A stretch of 64,000 bases of DNA from Prochilodus magdalenae (Eukaryota; Chordata; Actinopteri; Characiformes; Prochilodontidae), in NCBI GenBank assembly GCA_024036415.1, contig JAMWET010003177.1, positions 1,407,896 to 1,471,895 of the forward strand, written 5' to 3'. Numbering within the stretch: the first letter of the stretch is position 1; each line of letters starts with the position of its first letter. Under the pieces are notes generated by a model. The model saw nothing but the letters and a program-made list of their open reading frames with translations, was not told where the DNA came from and did not search any database. Positions 12,378-23,112 of this stretch are shown here, piece after piece. A program made the position numbers and the translations under genes.

Positions 12378-14730
12378 CAGGACATAATTTGGCATTCTTC
12401 AACACATGCTCACATTTGTTATATCATTTACACTCATATGCATACACGCGCACACACACAGTGTAATGCTGCCAGGGGTGTCTTTTATTGTACTGTGTGT
12501 ACGTGTGTGTATTGACAAGCTGGCAATGCCCAGTATTGGAACCATTCCTAGAAGTGTGGTGTCCCAGAAGTACCATAAATCCATGACATCTTTTTTGTAA
12601 GGAATCTTTCCACAGTTTGTCTTGTATGAAAGCGTGAGTGTGTGTGTGTGTTTGCGCAGGTTTGTGTATTTCCTCTATAGGTGCTACACACAGGCCTATT
12701 GTATACACTCCTCCCTCCACACACTCTGCCAGTAGAGATTGCTCCATTAATGCTTATATCAACCAAATCAATCAAATGCTGAGTTCCTGTTTAGATTATG
12801 TACTCAATGTTAGTGCATAATTTGTGTAGTGGATCATTATTGTTGGCGATAACAAAAGCATGTTGTAAACTGGCTTCAATTGTTTCTCACGCTAAGCTTA
12901 CCGAAACAAGTAGAGAAGGTCTGTAGAGCGTGTGGATTGTGAACTTGCCCCAGTGATACCACAGTTGTGTTTGTTAATAGACACTTGTACTTAATGAAAA
13001 CTTCTGTTGTAGTGTTCCAACACTGGCTACTGCAAAGCCGGGGAGGCACAGGAGGCATGGCTATGAGCATGGGTTCTTGGGAAGCACCACAGTTGTAGTA
13101 AGAGAGGCTTAAACCATGTCAATAGTTTGGGCCGGTGTTGGGCTGTGCTACGGAGTGGTGGTATATAGTGTCTATTGTCAGGGAGAGGCTGTTGATGATC
13201 TGGCTGTCCCAGTTTAGTGGCAGCAGGTGTTGGGATCGGCCCTGCTGCTGTGTTCGGTGAAGAGCACTTATTGGAAGTGCAGCGTTTCCCTGGTCATATC
13301 CTATATCAATCCCATACTGTTGGGAGCAACTGAACACATAGTACAGTTAAATAATTATGCAACCTAGCAGCAATTTGGCACGTGGACTGCTTGTCTCTAG
13401 CTACAAGGAGGCACTGGCTGAGTCTGAGCTCCAGTGGACTATGCAGCGGTAGAGGCAATGCTGCAGCTGTTACTGCCACCTTCCATAGTGTAAGGTGTGA
13501 CACCACAGACTGTAAGGAGTTCCACCATGAATGGGGAGGAAGATGCATGCCAGTCTCTCAGCTCTAGGCTGCAGGGAAGGATCCTTTTTAGACGCTGTGG
13601 TGTTGTTCTGGAGAGGGGGGCTATGTAGCATCCCGCTACTGGCTTAGGTTCTTATGTTTTTTGACAAACAACCATGTTACATGGTACATGTGCCATTCTG
13701 TGCCAGGCTCTGGGGCAGCTGGTATGGTCAAAATGTGCAGACATTGTATAACGAGAGGTGAATTGGCCCTACTGTCCTAGCCATATCCACACTACCCCCG
13801 ACCCTCTTGCTAACGACAGAACAAAATCCACCTACATTCTCAGGAAGGATGTTTTACATGCAAACTGGCTGAGGACAATGTTCGCAATCCACATCAGTAA
13901 GACAGTCCTGCTGGAAAGGATGGAGATCAGACCGAATGTCAGTATGAATCATGAGCTCTGAAAGGAAATGCAAAAATAGCATGTCTTCCCCCACTTATTT
14001 AGTCAGTGTTCTAAAAAAGTTATGCCTATGGCAGCTTTGGACCTCCATCCATTTGAAGGAGCTGGAGGAATATAGCATAGCAACAAAGGCTGTAATCATA
14101 GAGGAAATGCATGCTTGAAATTGGTTAGCTCAGACTCTTTTGAAGTGTGCTTTATTCTCTGTACAGCACGCACAATTCAGCTCTGCAGTCAAAGGCAGCA
14201 TGGATTTAGGGAATGAACGCCATTGAGCCGGATGTGGGGTTAGATAGTCTGGACTTTAGCTTCCAAGCTGTTGATTGTTAAAGAACAATAACATATTTTA
14301 GCTTCAAATCTCAGGAGAAAAAAATTAATAAGAGTGCACATTATCTGCAGGAGTTTACCTCTTATATTTCCTTATGGCAACATCATAAATCTATTATGAA
14401 CATTAAATAAGTGTCACCAACTGACATTAATTTCAGTTTTCCCTGTCTTTGTGCTGCGGACGTTCAAAGTTCTCTTTAGATATGTGCATTTACAGGGTTT
14501 TAAGTGCACCGAGATTCAGACAGTTGAGGTGATTGTTTGGGGTTCTGGAGACAGAATTTTCAAGAAATATCGATTGGCTTAGAAAGTTGTTTACTGTCAT
14601 TGAGGCAAAAGAAAGCAAAGTGAACATATGCATTGATGAAATATTGATTAACACTTGAATATGGCTCAGTCTAGACCCTTAGATGCTCCTATTTCTTCTT
14701 TATTTCCTTCTTTTGTTCTTTCTTTCTTTT
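12376..14730. other. Non-coding sequence with scattered CA-rich patches
   Basis: ORFs up to 107 codons occur, but the longest run through CA/TG repeats. 13000-13960 is slightly GC-richer and has ORFs on both strands without a recognisable domain. I cannot assign a function. Confidence 0.35.
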
Positions 14731-14770
14731 TACACTACCTGTCAAAATTCTGGGGACCCCAAGCCTTCAA
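14731..14770 (+). mobile_element. Tc1-type terminal fragment
   Basis: The sequence tacactacctgtcaaaattc followed by tggggacccc resembles the outer end of Tc1-like elements in fish. No partner end or transposase was recognised nearby. Confidence 0.35.
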
Positions 14771-15429
14771 AGAGTGTTGTATGAACATGAGGAAATCTCC
14801 ATTGTTGGTCTGCAATAACTGAATATATTATTAACTAGGCCGGTTTGTTTCTAAAAGCAGAATCACACCTGCCATTATTTGTGGTGATATTTGTGACGGT
14901 GCTACTCTAGAAATAATGCCAGAGCCCACACATTTGTTCCTCCTGTTGTGAGGTAAGGAGTAGTAGTTTAAATATGTGCTTGAAACAATACTTTGGTAAA
15001 GAGAAAATCCAGTGGCATGGGTTTGCCAGCTAGGGAGGGTGGTGCTGTTACTCATCAGTCTAATAAACTTTGTGCCACTGATGTTCCAAACTTCCACTCT
15101 TCCGTAGCATCCCGCTACGTTTTTTCTGGGGTCATGTACAACCAATGTTCATTGAGTTTATCCAAGCTCAAATGATGCACACAAAAGCTTCTTGAGCACT
15201 AACCATTCTCCCTTGCGGACAAGGTGCATACTACAGTGGGTCTTGGCAGAGTGCAGTCCTCTTGGACTCCCAGAAAGTTGCAAAATTAATATTTTGGGGG
15301 CACCTGAAAATAAATGTATGATTGTATGTGAAAGTATGTTGTCAAGATTTAGCATAAATCATTCACATTCAACAAGGCTTTCTTGACTAGCTAGAGCTGC
15401 AGCACTGGTCTGCCTCAGAATGGCTCTAT
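14771..15429. other. Non-coding sequence, class unknown
   Basis: May be the interior of the element whose end is at 14731, but no transposase similarity was found. A 15-base hairpin motif gtagcatcccgctac occurs here (15104-15118) and again at 13625-13639. Confidence 0.3.
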
Positions 15430-15518
15430 AGCAGATTTGATCACCTAGTTGACCCGTCATAGCCTAGCAACTCTATGCTCAAGATACCTCTGAAAAACTA
15501 CAAAACAATACAGTAGCC

Positions 15519-15566
<48 letters not shown>

Positions 15567-15850
15567 GCCAGTAGACATATTTCTAGTCTTCCTAAAAGTT
15601 TTGCTGGAAAGAGTGAATTACTGTTCATTTCCTTTGGCTAAAGACAAAAAAGGAGGTGTGTAGGATCAGAATTAGTAGAGTTACCAAACAGAAAAGAAAA
15701 AAACATTTACAGATTATTAAATCACACATTTTGCTTTTGCCATTGAATCACTGCTATGACAAGTGAGCAGCAAGGCAAAGTTGGATTAGCAAAGCAATAT
15801 GGGACCCCTCGAATACCAGGCGGTATTTTGCACACTGCTTGTGAAGAACC
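15430..15850 (+). repeat. Interspersed repeat, family D (copy 1) with (TTA)n insertion
   Basis: Shares with 44985-45360, in the same order, gatacctct, aaaaact, aaagacaaa, aggag and a final block atgggacccc, gaatacc, cacactg. A TTA array (15520-15566) has expanded inside this copy only. Non-coding; class unknown. Confidence 0.6.
15520..15566. repeat. (TTA)n microsatellite
   Basis: About 47 bp of near-perfect TTA. Confidence 0.95.
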
Positions 15851-16085
15851 TTCAACCTGCTAAACTGCGAGTCTGATTTTCAAGCCAGGTCCATGAGGTG
15901 CACACAACAAAAAGACATGAAAAACCAGCTGGACAGCGCAACAGCACAATATCAGCTGGACCCCTCCATCCCAAGCAAGCTGTTCAAAAACACCATGTGC
16001 TGAAAGCAGTCCAGACTGAAACAATTCTAATACCTTCAGCATGAATGGGCTAAGCACTTGTAGGCTGAGTAGGCAGATATTATTA

Positions 16086-16117
16086 TACAGATATTATCCA
16101 GCAGCACTCCTGTGACT

Positions 16118-16208
<91 letters not shown>

Positions 16209-16454
16209 TTATCCCGAAGGAAATTTAGCAATGATCCACTCATACCAGCGGACACTTGCACACCACCATCACCTGAGTGTCACTGCAATGTTGAGAAAGA
16301 TCCACCACCCACATAGTACTGTACCTGCTCTGCCGTGGTCCTGTATGGGTCTTGATGACTGAAGAACAGGGTGAAAGGGGCTAACAAAGTATACAGAGAA
16401 ACAGATAGAATAGAGTCTGTACTTCTAGATCTGCAAAGTGGAGCTGATAAAATG
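16086..16454. repeat. Fish interspersed repeat with internal GATA array
   Basis: The stretch cagcagcactcctgtgactg, then catcacctgagtgtcactgc, gatccaccaccc and gggctaacaaagtata matches a dispersed repeat I associate with characin-type fish genomes. It is interrupted by the GATA array at 16118-16208. It ends abruptly at about 16454, where Tc1 transposase-derived sequence begins without that element's 5' end. Confidence 0.6.
16118..16235 (-). mobile_element. LINE 3' tail with expanded (GATA)n
   Basis: About 91 bp of near-perfect GATA (16118-16208) is followed by ttatcccgaaggaaatt. On the minus strand this is a LINE 3' end followed by a TATC array, the same type of terminus as at 3498-3533. The microsatellite therefore probably arose from a retrotransposon tail. 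Confidence 0.55.
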
Positions 16455-16930
16455 GTTCTAGCTCGTCTGTGCATGTGACGTAAGCAAGGACCGTTGTTAT
16501 TGCTGTAGCTGACCTACCTGACAGCCACGACTGCAGACATTCAGCAAGCAGTGAATCCCCCCATGCGCCATCCCATCAGTGCCAACACTAGCATTTTCAG
16601 AGTCCCGCTTTTGTCTTGACCAACAAATCCGTGTGTGGAGGCACCGTGGTCAGCACCAAGATGAAGGTTTGTTGTCATGCGTCATACGTCCAGAAGACCT
16701 GGCGTCACTCCACCTCCACCGCAAAACCTGCAGGAACTGTGTGAGAATATTCAAGATGGATGGAATGGATTATCACAGGACACCATTAGGAACCTCTACA
16801 ACTCCGTGTCGAGATGTCTGCCATGTTGATTTCCAAACATGGTTGCATCTAACCTGCATCTTCCTTCAGAATAGTATTGAAATCTGGCACTTCGTTCTGG
16901 GAACAGGTATTCTTTTTATGATGAGTGTGC
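16455..16930 (+). pseudogene. Tc1-like transposase relic, family T (copy 1)
   Basis: An open frame from 16579 encodes FSESRFCLDQQ followed by IRVWRHRGQ, closely matching the second catalytic block of Tc1-like transposases (consensus FSDESRF...D.R.RVWR). The aspartate codon of the SDES motif is missing, so the catalytic triad is broken. Downstream, after a frameshift, a block corresponding to ENIQ.AWDG..QDTIRNL of other family members is visible. The right terminus tttttatgatgagtgtg lies at 16913-16929; the left terminus is absent. The copy starts directly against another repeat at about 16454. Other family T copies are at 26276, 41700 and 53172. It is dead and has no role in the host. Confidence 0.8.
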
Positions 16931-17834
16931 TTTCAGTGTAGTAAAAGCAGCTATTAAACACGAACCAAATTCTTTAACCTAAGTTAAATGCATTTTCAGT
17001 TTACGTTCTACATTCTTCTCTGTTTGATTGAATAGAAGTGTATAGCATCATCAAATTAGGCTCATGCAACCAGTTCTCTTTTAGAGTGCAGCTAAACTAA
17101 GCAGTGAGAACGCCTCCAGTTTGTTACAGGCTGCTGCATATTTAACGTTTACTGAAATACACTCCATTCGGCTTACTCATTTACTGAGGTCCTGCTGGAA
17201 AAACCCAGGTAAGTGGTCCAGGTAGACTGCAGTGAAAGACGTGATCAGGACCAAACAATGCTGCACTGTCCCAGCGGCCCGTCAGCAGGATGTGGCGTTC
17301 TGCCTCTGTACCTGCACAGGGTCTAATTTAAGGGCCTTTCTGTCATGTTTTCCTGATGGTCACAGTCCGCGTCTCTGGTGCCTAAGGTGCTGTAACATTG
17401 GTACCGTGCTGGATTCAGACATGAAGAGTTGCCTTTTGTTGCGTGCTCTGGTAGCACAGGGTCAGAATTGTGTGTGACGGGCGTAACCACGGCAACGGCA
17501 CATGCCTATTACTGCCAAATAAGTGATTCTTGCTAGATCAGGAGTTTTTGTCCTTCAAGTCGAATGTCAGTCTTTTGAATCCTGACCAAGTCCCATCTAA
17601 ACATCACTGCATCGCTCGATGGAGGCAGCAGCGCATTTTTTTACTGGCCCTGATCGCTCACACACCCACACTGCTGCACCACCTGCCATCACTACCCTCC
17701 ACACACTCATCCCTACTGTAACAAGCCTCTAATGCCTCCTCCATGGGCCAGGACTGTCTCTCGGAAATGAAGGGATGCTGTACAAAAAGAACAGAGGAGT
17801 GAAGTATTAATGAACCCCTGCGATTGAGCCTTTT
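16931..17834. other. Non-coding sequence, nothing recognised
   Basis: Short ORFs of 60-80 codons without recognisable domains. Confidence 0.35.
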
Positions 17835-17849
17835 ATGTTAGACTGTTCT

Positions 17850-19012
17850 CTCTCTCATTCATTCATTTTTTTTCTTTCTCATTCTCTCTATCCTTTCCTC
17901 TCTCGCATTCACTCTTTCCGACCCCCTCTCATTCTCTCTCCCTCCCTGTTTCTCTCTCTCAATCTTTTTCTCCCTCCCTCTCTTTCAATCTCTCTCCATT
18001 TCTCTCTTTCACCGTTTCTGTCTCATTCCCTCTGTTTCTCATGTTCTCTCCCTCTATTTCTCTCTCTCACTCATAGTCTCTTTCTCATTCTCTTCAGCTC
18101 AGTCTCTCTTTATCATTCACATTCTCTGTCCCTCTTTCTGTCTTTTTCCCTGTGTCACCTTTTCCCTCCCTCTCCTGTAATCTCTCTCTCTTTCTCTTGC
18201 TGGCATGCTTTCACACTTTCACTCTTTTACTCTTTCCCCTTAATCTTTCTCTCCTTCTCAGTTCTCTTTTATTATCTTACATTCTCTTTTTTGTCTTCCA
18301 GTTGCATATCTTCTTTCTCCCTCATTCACTCTTTCTTCTTTATCTCATGTTTTCTTCTCCCTTCTCTATCTCTTTCTTTTGTTGGATCTTTCCCTCTCTC
18401 TTCTGTTTCATTTATTCATTCTTCTCTTTCTCCCTGTGATGGTCTTGTTCCAATCTCTCCCATAATCTGCCTCTGTCATTCTCTTTCTTCTTTTTCATTT
18501 TTTATCTCTCCTGCAATCTGCCTCTCTCTTATACTCTCATTTTTTGTCTTTCTCTTGCCGTCATTTTACCACTCATTCTCTCTTGCCCTCTCTTTATTTC
18601 ATTCTTTATATCTTTCTCTCGTTCTGAATTTCTTCTTGTGTCATTCTTTCCCCCTTTCTCCTCTTCCACCTATTCTCCCCCTCTTCTACACTCTCTCTCA
18701 TTCTCTCTCTCTTTCTCTAATGTTTTCTTATCCTCCCTCTCGCTTTCTTATTCTTTTTCCCTCTTTATCTCTCATTAAATTTCTTTTTTCTGTCTGTGAT
18801 GGTCCTTCTTCCCTCCTTCTCCCATGATCCGTCTCTGTCAATCTTTCTTTTGCTGTCATTCTCTTCCTCATCCCTCTCTCATTTTCTTTCTCTCTCTCCT
18901 CTAATCTGCCGCTCTCTCTCACGCTCTTTCATGTGCCCTTTTTTGTCTTTCGTATGCTGTTACCTTACTTCTCTCTCTCCCTCTCTCATATTCTCTCTCT
19001 CTCTGGATGTCC
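17850..19012. repeat. 1.16 kb polypyrimidine (CT-rich) tract
   Basis: The plus strand is overwhelmingly C and T for more than 1.1 kb, made of irregular TCTC, TTTC and CATTC units rather than one clean repeat. The 330-codon serine/leucine/phenylalanine-rich frame across it (17835-18827) is a compositional artefact. Such tracts can form triplex (H-DNA). It directly adjoins the CpG-rich block at 19012. Confidence 0.9.
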
Positions 19013-19460
19013 GTGTTAGCAGCTCGGGGAGCGTGCAGAGGGAACGGTCCGTGTGAGCACGCTCTTATTTGGCGCGCAGTGAAAGATTGCACACCGCCTC
19101 TCAGAGCTCAGAGTTTCAGCGCATAATGACTGTACGTCATCCCACAAAGCAGAAATAGGAAAAGCGCTTGAACTGAACAGCGTTAAACTGAGAGAGAGAG
19201 AGAGTATTTACACAGGCAGCCTGTTTGTTCCTGCCTGCAGCGCGTCCGCTCCTCTGCAGAGCGAGGGAAAGTCGGGAGGCGAGCTGTCTGTGTGCTGTAT
19301 TTCTCCGAAGAGGGCGAGCGGGGGGTTCGGGGTGAAAACGGCCGGCCTTCACCTTGAAGGTAGCTCCCTGACGCCACGGGGGAAGTTCAGCCTGTTTTTT
19401 TTTCTTTCCCTTTTTTCCACTTTCGCTAAAACGTTCCTTTGACTGAGTCAGTGCTCGACA
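19012..19460. promoter_or_regulatory. CpG-rich block, possible promoter / 5' exon
   Basis: By hand count about 29 CpG dinucleotides fall in about 450 bp, against very few per kb in most of the window. It carries a CRE-like TACGTCAT (19133-19140), an AP-1 core TGAGTCA (19445-19451) and, just outside, an inverted CCAAT (ATTGG near 19508). A 115-codon minus-strand frame is open across it (19484-19137) but matches no protein I know. Teleost CpG clusters often mark promoters and first exons. Transcription direction is unresolved. Confidence 0.45.
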
Positions 19461-19606
19461 CAGGGCCTTACTGAGAGTCAGCACCGCTCTGTGTGTGCAG
19501 TGTTTTCATTGGTCTCCTCCCCAGTTCACTTTCACAGTACTCCCTTTTTTAAACCCGGCACCACACACCCTCTCACACACACTTACAAAACCCTCTTTCT
19601 CCACTG

Positions 19607-19610
<4 letters not shown>

Positions 19611-19683
<73 letters not shown>
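19611..19683. repeat. (CT)n microsatellite
   Basis: About 73 bp of perfect CT dinucleotide. Confidence 0.97.
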
Positions 19684-19685
<2 letters not shown>

Positions 19686-20153
19686 ACCCCGCAAAGCACC
19701 ACTCACATTACCTTCTCCGTTCCCTCCACCCTTTCTGTTATCTACAAGACAAAACTGCTCCACCCGCATGCAGAACTGTGGCTGGCCTGTGCTAGAAGAC
19801 TCATTTCTTGCTTAGGTTGTATTAAAAGGTTGAGTTAGTGACACAACTGCTGACACAGTCTGGCTTTTCCCACATTTGTAGCCCAAAATAGTTTCATTTA
19901 TTCTGCCTCACTAGAACCATTTACCCTGTCTCACCCACTGTGTCACTGTACATACTGTACTGTACAAGTGATGCCAGTACCTCAGTATAACACATGTGCA
20001 TGTCACTGCCGGTGAGAGTAAAATGAATCCCTATGTGGGTTTTCTGAGGACTTCCTTGTGCTACCATGTCGTGTGCCATTGCCTTCACAGCTGCCTTTAT
20101 TGTTAGATGCACTGTGATATACAGATACGTCTAAACACATACAATCAGCGCCG
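19684..20153. other. Non-coding sequence, nothing recognised
   Basis: No recognisable feature between the CT array and the TTAA-bounded element. Confidence 0.35.
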
Positions 20154-20915
20154 TTAAAGGCACAGTATACGTCCGGAGAAGGCTTGCTGATACTTGAACT
20201 CAACAGCAAAACACATACACCCCTCCATTTAGTGGTCCTTCATAAGCTCCACCCCAAAAATTCATGGATGTGCATTCCCTGGGCGAACAAAACTGGGACA
20301 ACATCTTTGTGGCCATAAACCCCTTTACAAAAAAAACATGATGTAGTATTAGAACGAACAATGACACAGCGAGTTTGTAACTAACAATAGCTAGGTTGTA
20401 GGTTAGCAAACTGTCTCTACAGTTGCTGCTACAATGCTAACTATTTGCTATCTCAGACATTAGCAAACGAGACAAAACTGTACTGACCTTACTGTTACCC
20501 AGCTTCCGGACCATAGCTACCTCTTTATCCCTCTACATGCTCTTCAACTCTACTCGAAGCTGAAGTTCGAAGCTGAAGTTTTCCACCTTAAATGGTGCAG
20601 AGGTTCCATGCTGGTGCCTCAGCCTACCTGACCAGCTTCACATTAGAACTGTGCAGTTCGACTGCATCACTGTTTCCGTTAGACCAGAAAAACTCAAACA
20701 AGTAGCTGGACAAAAGGAAGGCACCCTCAGCCTCTCAGAAAACTCTCTGGTCTATCCACCATTGAAGCGCTTTACTGATATTAACAGCTTTTGCCCTTAA
20801 CTGGTTTCAGAACCTCTTTGTATTCTGGCTCTCCTCCTGTTTTACTGTTTGAGGAGTAATTCCCAGGATTTTGACAGAAAGCGTATTGGATTGAAATTGT
20901 ATACTGTGCCTTTAA
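20154..20915. mobile_element. piggyBac-like non-autonomous element (762 bp)
   Basis: The two ends are perfect 17 bp inverted repeats: TTAAAGGCACAGTATAC at 20154-20170 and its complement at 20899-20915. Each begins with TTAA, the target duplicated by piggyBac transposons. No long ORF is present inside, so it would depend on a transposase elsewhere. A 13-bp direct duplication (cgaagctgaagtt) lies near 20555. The superfamily is inferred from TTAA; the termini are seen directly. Confidence 0.65.
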
Positions 20916-21095
20916 GCATTGTAGGGTATAAATTCTGCTATACTTCAACTCTATTTAAAGTGTGTAATCTTGGGTTTACCCATATGCATATATGATTGCT
21001 AGTTAGTTTGTGTTATGTTGCAATTTCTATGCAGCTGAAATGCACTAGAGTATCCAAATAATACATTTAAGTTGATGACTGTACACTTTGAAGTA

Positions 21096-21385
21096 CGCTT
21101 CAGCAGTGCTTTTGCCTCACAGCTAAGAAGGGCCTGGGATTGATTGTTGGCTGGGGGGATCTGAGGTCCTTTCTGTGTGAAGTTTGCATGTTCTCTTGTG
21201 TCTATGTGGGTTCCCTCCCACAGTCCAAAGATGTGATTTGGAGATGCTAAATTGCCCCTGTTCGTGTGTGTGTGAGAATGTCATTGTCTGCTCTGCTGTC
21301 CAAAGTGTTTTCTGCCTTCCACCCAGTGAGTGCTGGGATAGGTTCCAGAGCCCACTTCGACCCAGAAGGTTAAAGTGTAAATGTG
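21096..21385 (+). mobile_element. Degenerate SINE-like fish repeat
   Basis: Contains ttgcctcacagct, gtttgcatgttctc, tgtgggttccctcccacagt, ccaaagatgtg, gctaaattgcccct and gctgggataggttccagag in order. This is a very widespread fish retroposon module, often preceded by a tRNA-like promoter with a gggttcgattcc box, here decayed to gggattgattg. Non-coding; the ORF across it is spurious. Confidence 0.7.
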
Positions 21386-21599
21386 CAAAACCGTCAGACT
21401 ATTTAATTATGTGTCCTAACGTTGGTTACTCGAGGCTTGCTAGCAGCTACTTTTATCTATACTAGCCACTTGCTTTTGATCTCGACATCAACACAAACTA
21501 AATTAAGAAAGGTTCAGTTTCTCTGTTTTCAGATGATCTGCTTCAACAAGCAAACAGTGATACAATCACACAGCATGGCTGCTATGTACAGGGCTGTGA

Positions 21600-21860
21600 T
21601 GACAATATAGGCGTGTTACGCGGGACGTTGGGACAGGTTGCAACTGCAAGTCTTTTAATAAACCAAAAATAAAACAAAACCAAAGAGACTAAAGAACGGA
21701 ACAGGGCTACACAACAACAGACATGGAGAAACTTACATGGATACTTAATCAAACCACAAAGAGCCAAAGGACAGGCCAGGAGACAAAACACCCAACAAGA
21801 ACAAAGGGCACGACATGGGGGAACTGCTCCTCTCCTCAGTCTCTTCTGCCCTAAGTAAAC
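21600..21860 (-). mobile_element. LTR-like fragment (second copy, reverse orientation)
   Basis: The reverse complement shares ccctttgttcttg, ttttgtctcc, tctttggttttgttt and ttattaaa-agacttgc with the plus-strand copy at 5505-5910. No internal retroelement genes accompany it. Confidence 0.5.
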
Positions 21861-22842
21861 TGTGCAGAGCAAACTAAGAAGTTTGAATTAAAGGTGTGCA
21901 GGATCTTAAAGACTTTGACTTCAGTCTCATTTAAAGATGATCATTCATGCCCGCTGAAAGTTCCTTGGCAGGGGTATAAAAAGTACTGACTTCCCCTTAA
22001 ACATGGCATAAATATTAATAACTCAAGATTGTTACGTAGCAGTTTATCAGTATCAGCAGTATTACCTCTTTGCATAAGTGTTACTGGTATTTGAAGGATG
22101 AGACAACAGTGTCTGAGGTTCTCAGTATGTCAGCTTCATGTATTAAACACTACATGTGCTATTCTAAATGCAGTTTTCTGTTCTGTGGCACCTTTACGTT
22201 GTATTTACAGATGTGTTGTATAGGCAATATAATGATTCAGAGAGAGGTTTAGTTGTAGGTTTTAAAACACAGCAGTGAAAACTTTTTATTTGCCCGGGTA
22301 GATCACATGGATGGGCCACGCAAGTTCAGAGGTGGGCTCACTTAAATGTCGTCTCATTATCAGCTTAATGAAACATATTCATTCTCATTGTTATACTTGT
22401 CACTAACGTGATTTCACACTTGAAAATGCGGTTGTCAGTTAATTATCAAGCAAATGGAGCGTCCCGATTATTAGATTGTCCCTTCATGGTTCGTTTGGGA
22501 GTCACACTCGCACTCACTACTGGATTATGATGGAGCTCATGCAGTGAATTGCTGCTGATAATGAGGCAGATGTCTGTCTGCAGGCCTAACACAGCAGGGA
22601 CACACACACACGCATGCACACACACACACTTGCTCTCTCTCTCTCACTCACTCTCACTTTCACGGCTCCCCTCCCCGCCCCATCCCCTCATTCACCCGCT
22701 TTCCCCTGAAGTTTTAATTACCCCTCTCCAGACAGAGAGAGGTGCGACCATCTCGTGCGCGTATGCGTGCTGAAGGTCAGCCCTCATAGCCTTGGAGTAA
22801 CAGAGTTGAGTCGGGGTCTCCCCTTTCTCACAACGCTCTCCA
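21861..22842. other. Non-coding sequence upstream of promoter candidate
   Basis: No repeat was recognised except short CA and CT patches at 22600-22655. GC content rises towards 22.7 kb. Confidence 0.35.
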
Positions 22843-22948
22843 CCAATCACAGTGCTTCCTAGCGTTCTTTTCCATCATCTCCGGCCAATCAGAGCGCACC
22901 ATTTTGCCCCCTATAAAGCCAATCATGCTGATTAATTTATTCAGAGAA
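22843..22948 (+). promoter_or_regulatory. Core promoter candidate: three CCAAT boxes plus TATA box
   Basis: CCAAT boxes at 22843-22847, 22885-22889 and 22919-22923 surround a canonical CCTATAAAG TATA box (TATAAA at 22912-22917). Two CCAAT boxes lie about 25 and 65 bp upstream of TATA, near the usual spacing. Initiation would be expected about 30 bp downstream, near 22942-22948. The downstream sequence is C/T-rich, as in many 5' leaders. All elements are on the plus strand. No CDS could be identified after it. No TE signature was seen across the promoter. Confidence 0.5.
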
Positions 22949-22974
22949 ATCTCCCCCCTCTTTTTCCTGCAGGA

Positions 22975-23112
22975 ATGAGTGCGCACTCCCTCCCCCCTTC
23001 CACCCCAAAGCCTTGCTCTCTTTTTCTCCCTCTCTCCTGCCCTCCTCCACCCCCCTTCTTTTCATTCCTTTATTGCAAAGAATGCGGCTTATTCTTTTAC
23101 AGGCTCTTTTAG
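22975..23112 (+). CDS. Possible small ORF downstream of the promoter candidate (45 aa)
   Basis: The first ATG after the predicted start site opens a 45-codon frame with a proline-rich middle and a cysteine pair (CKEC) near the C-terminus, ending in TAG. It resembles no protein I know. The leader would be about 30 nt. Because the sequence is C/T-rich, a frame of this size can occur by chance; it may be an upstream ORF in a 5' leader or nothing. Confidence 0.12.
   Translation: MSAHSLPPSTPKPCSLFLPLSCPPPPPFFSFLYCKECGLFFYRLF

Noticed and set aside
17835..18827. 330-codon open frame on the plus strand
   Set aside because: It runs through the polypyrimidine tract and encodes only Ser/Leu/Phe/Pro-rich low-complexity sequence; stop codons are simply rare in C/T-only DNA.
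19137..19484. 115-codon minus-strand frame over the CpG block as a coding exon
   Set aside because: High CpG and low A+T reduce stop codons; no recognisable protein, so it is kept only as a promoter/5' region candidate.
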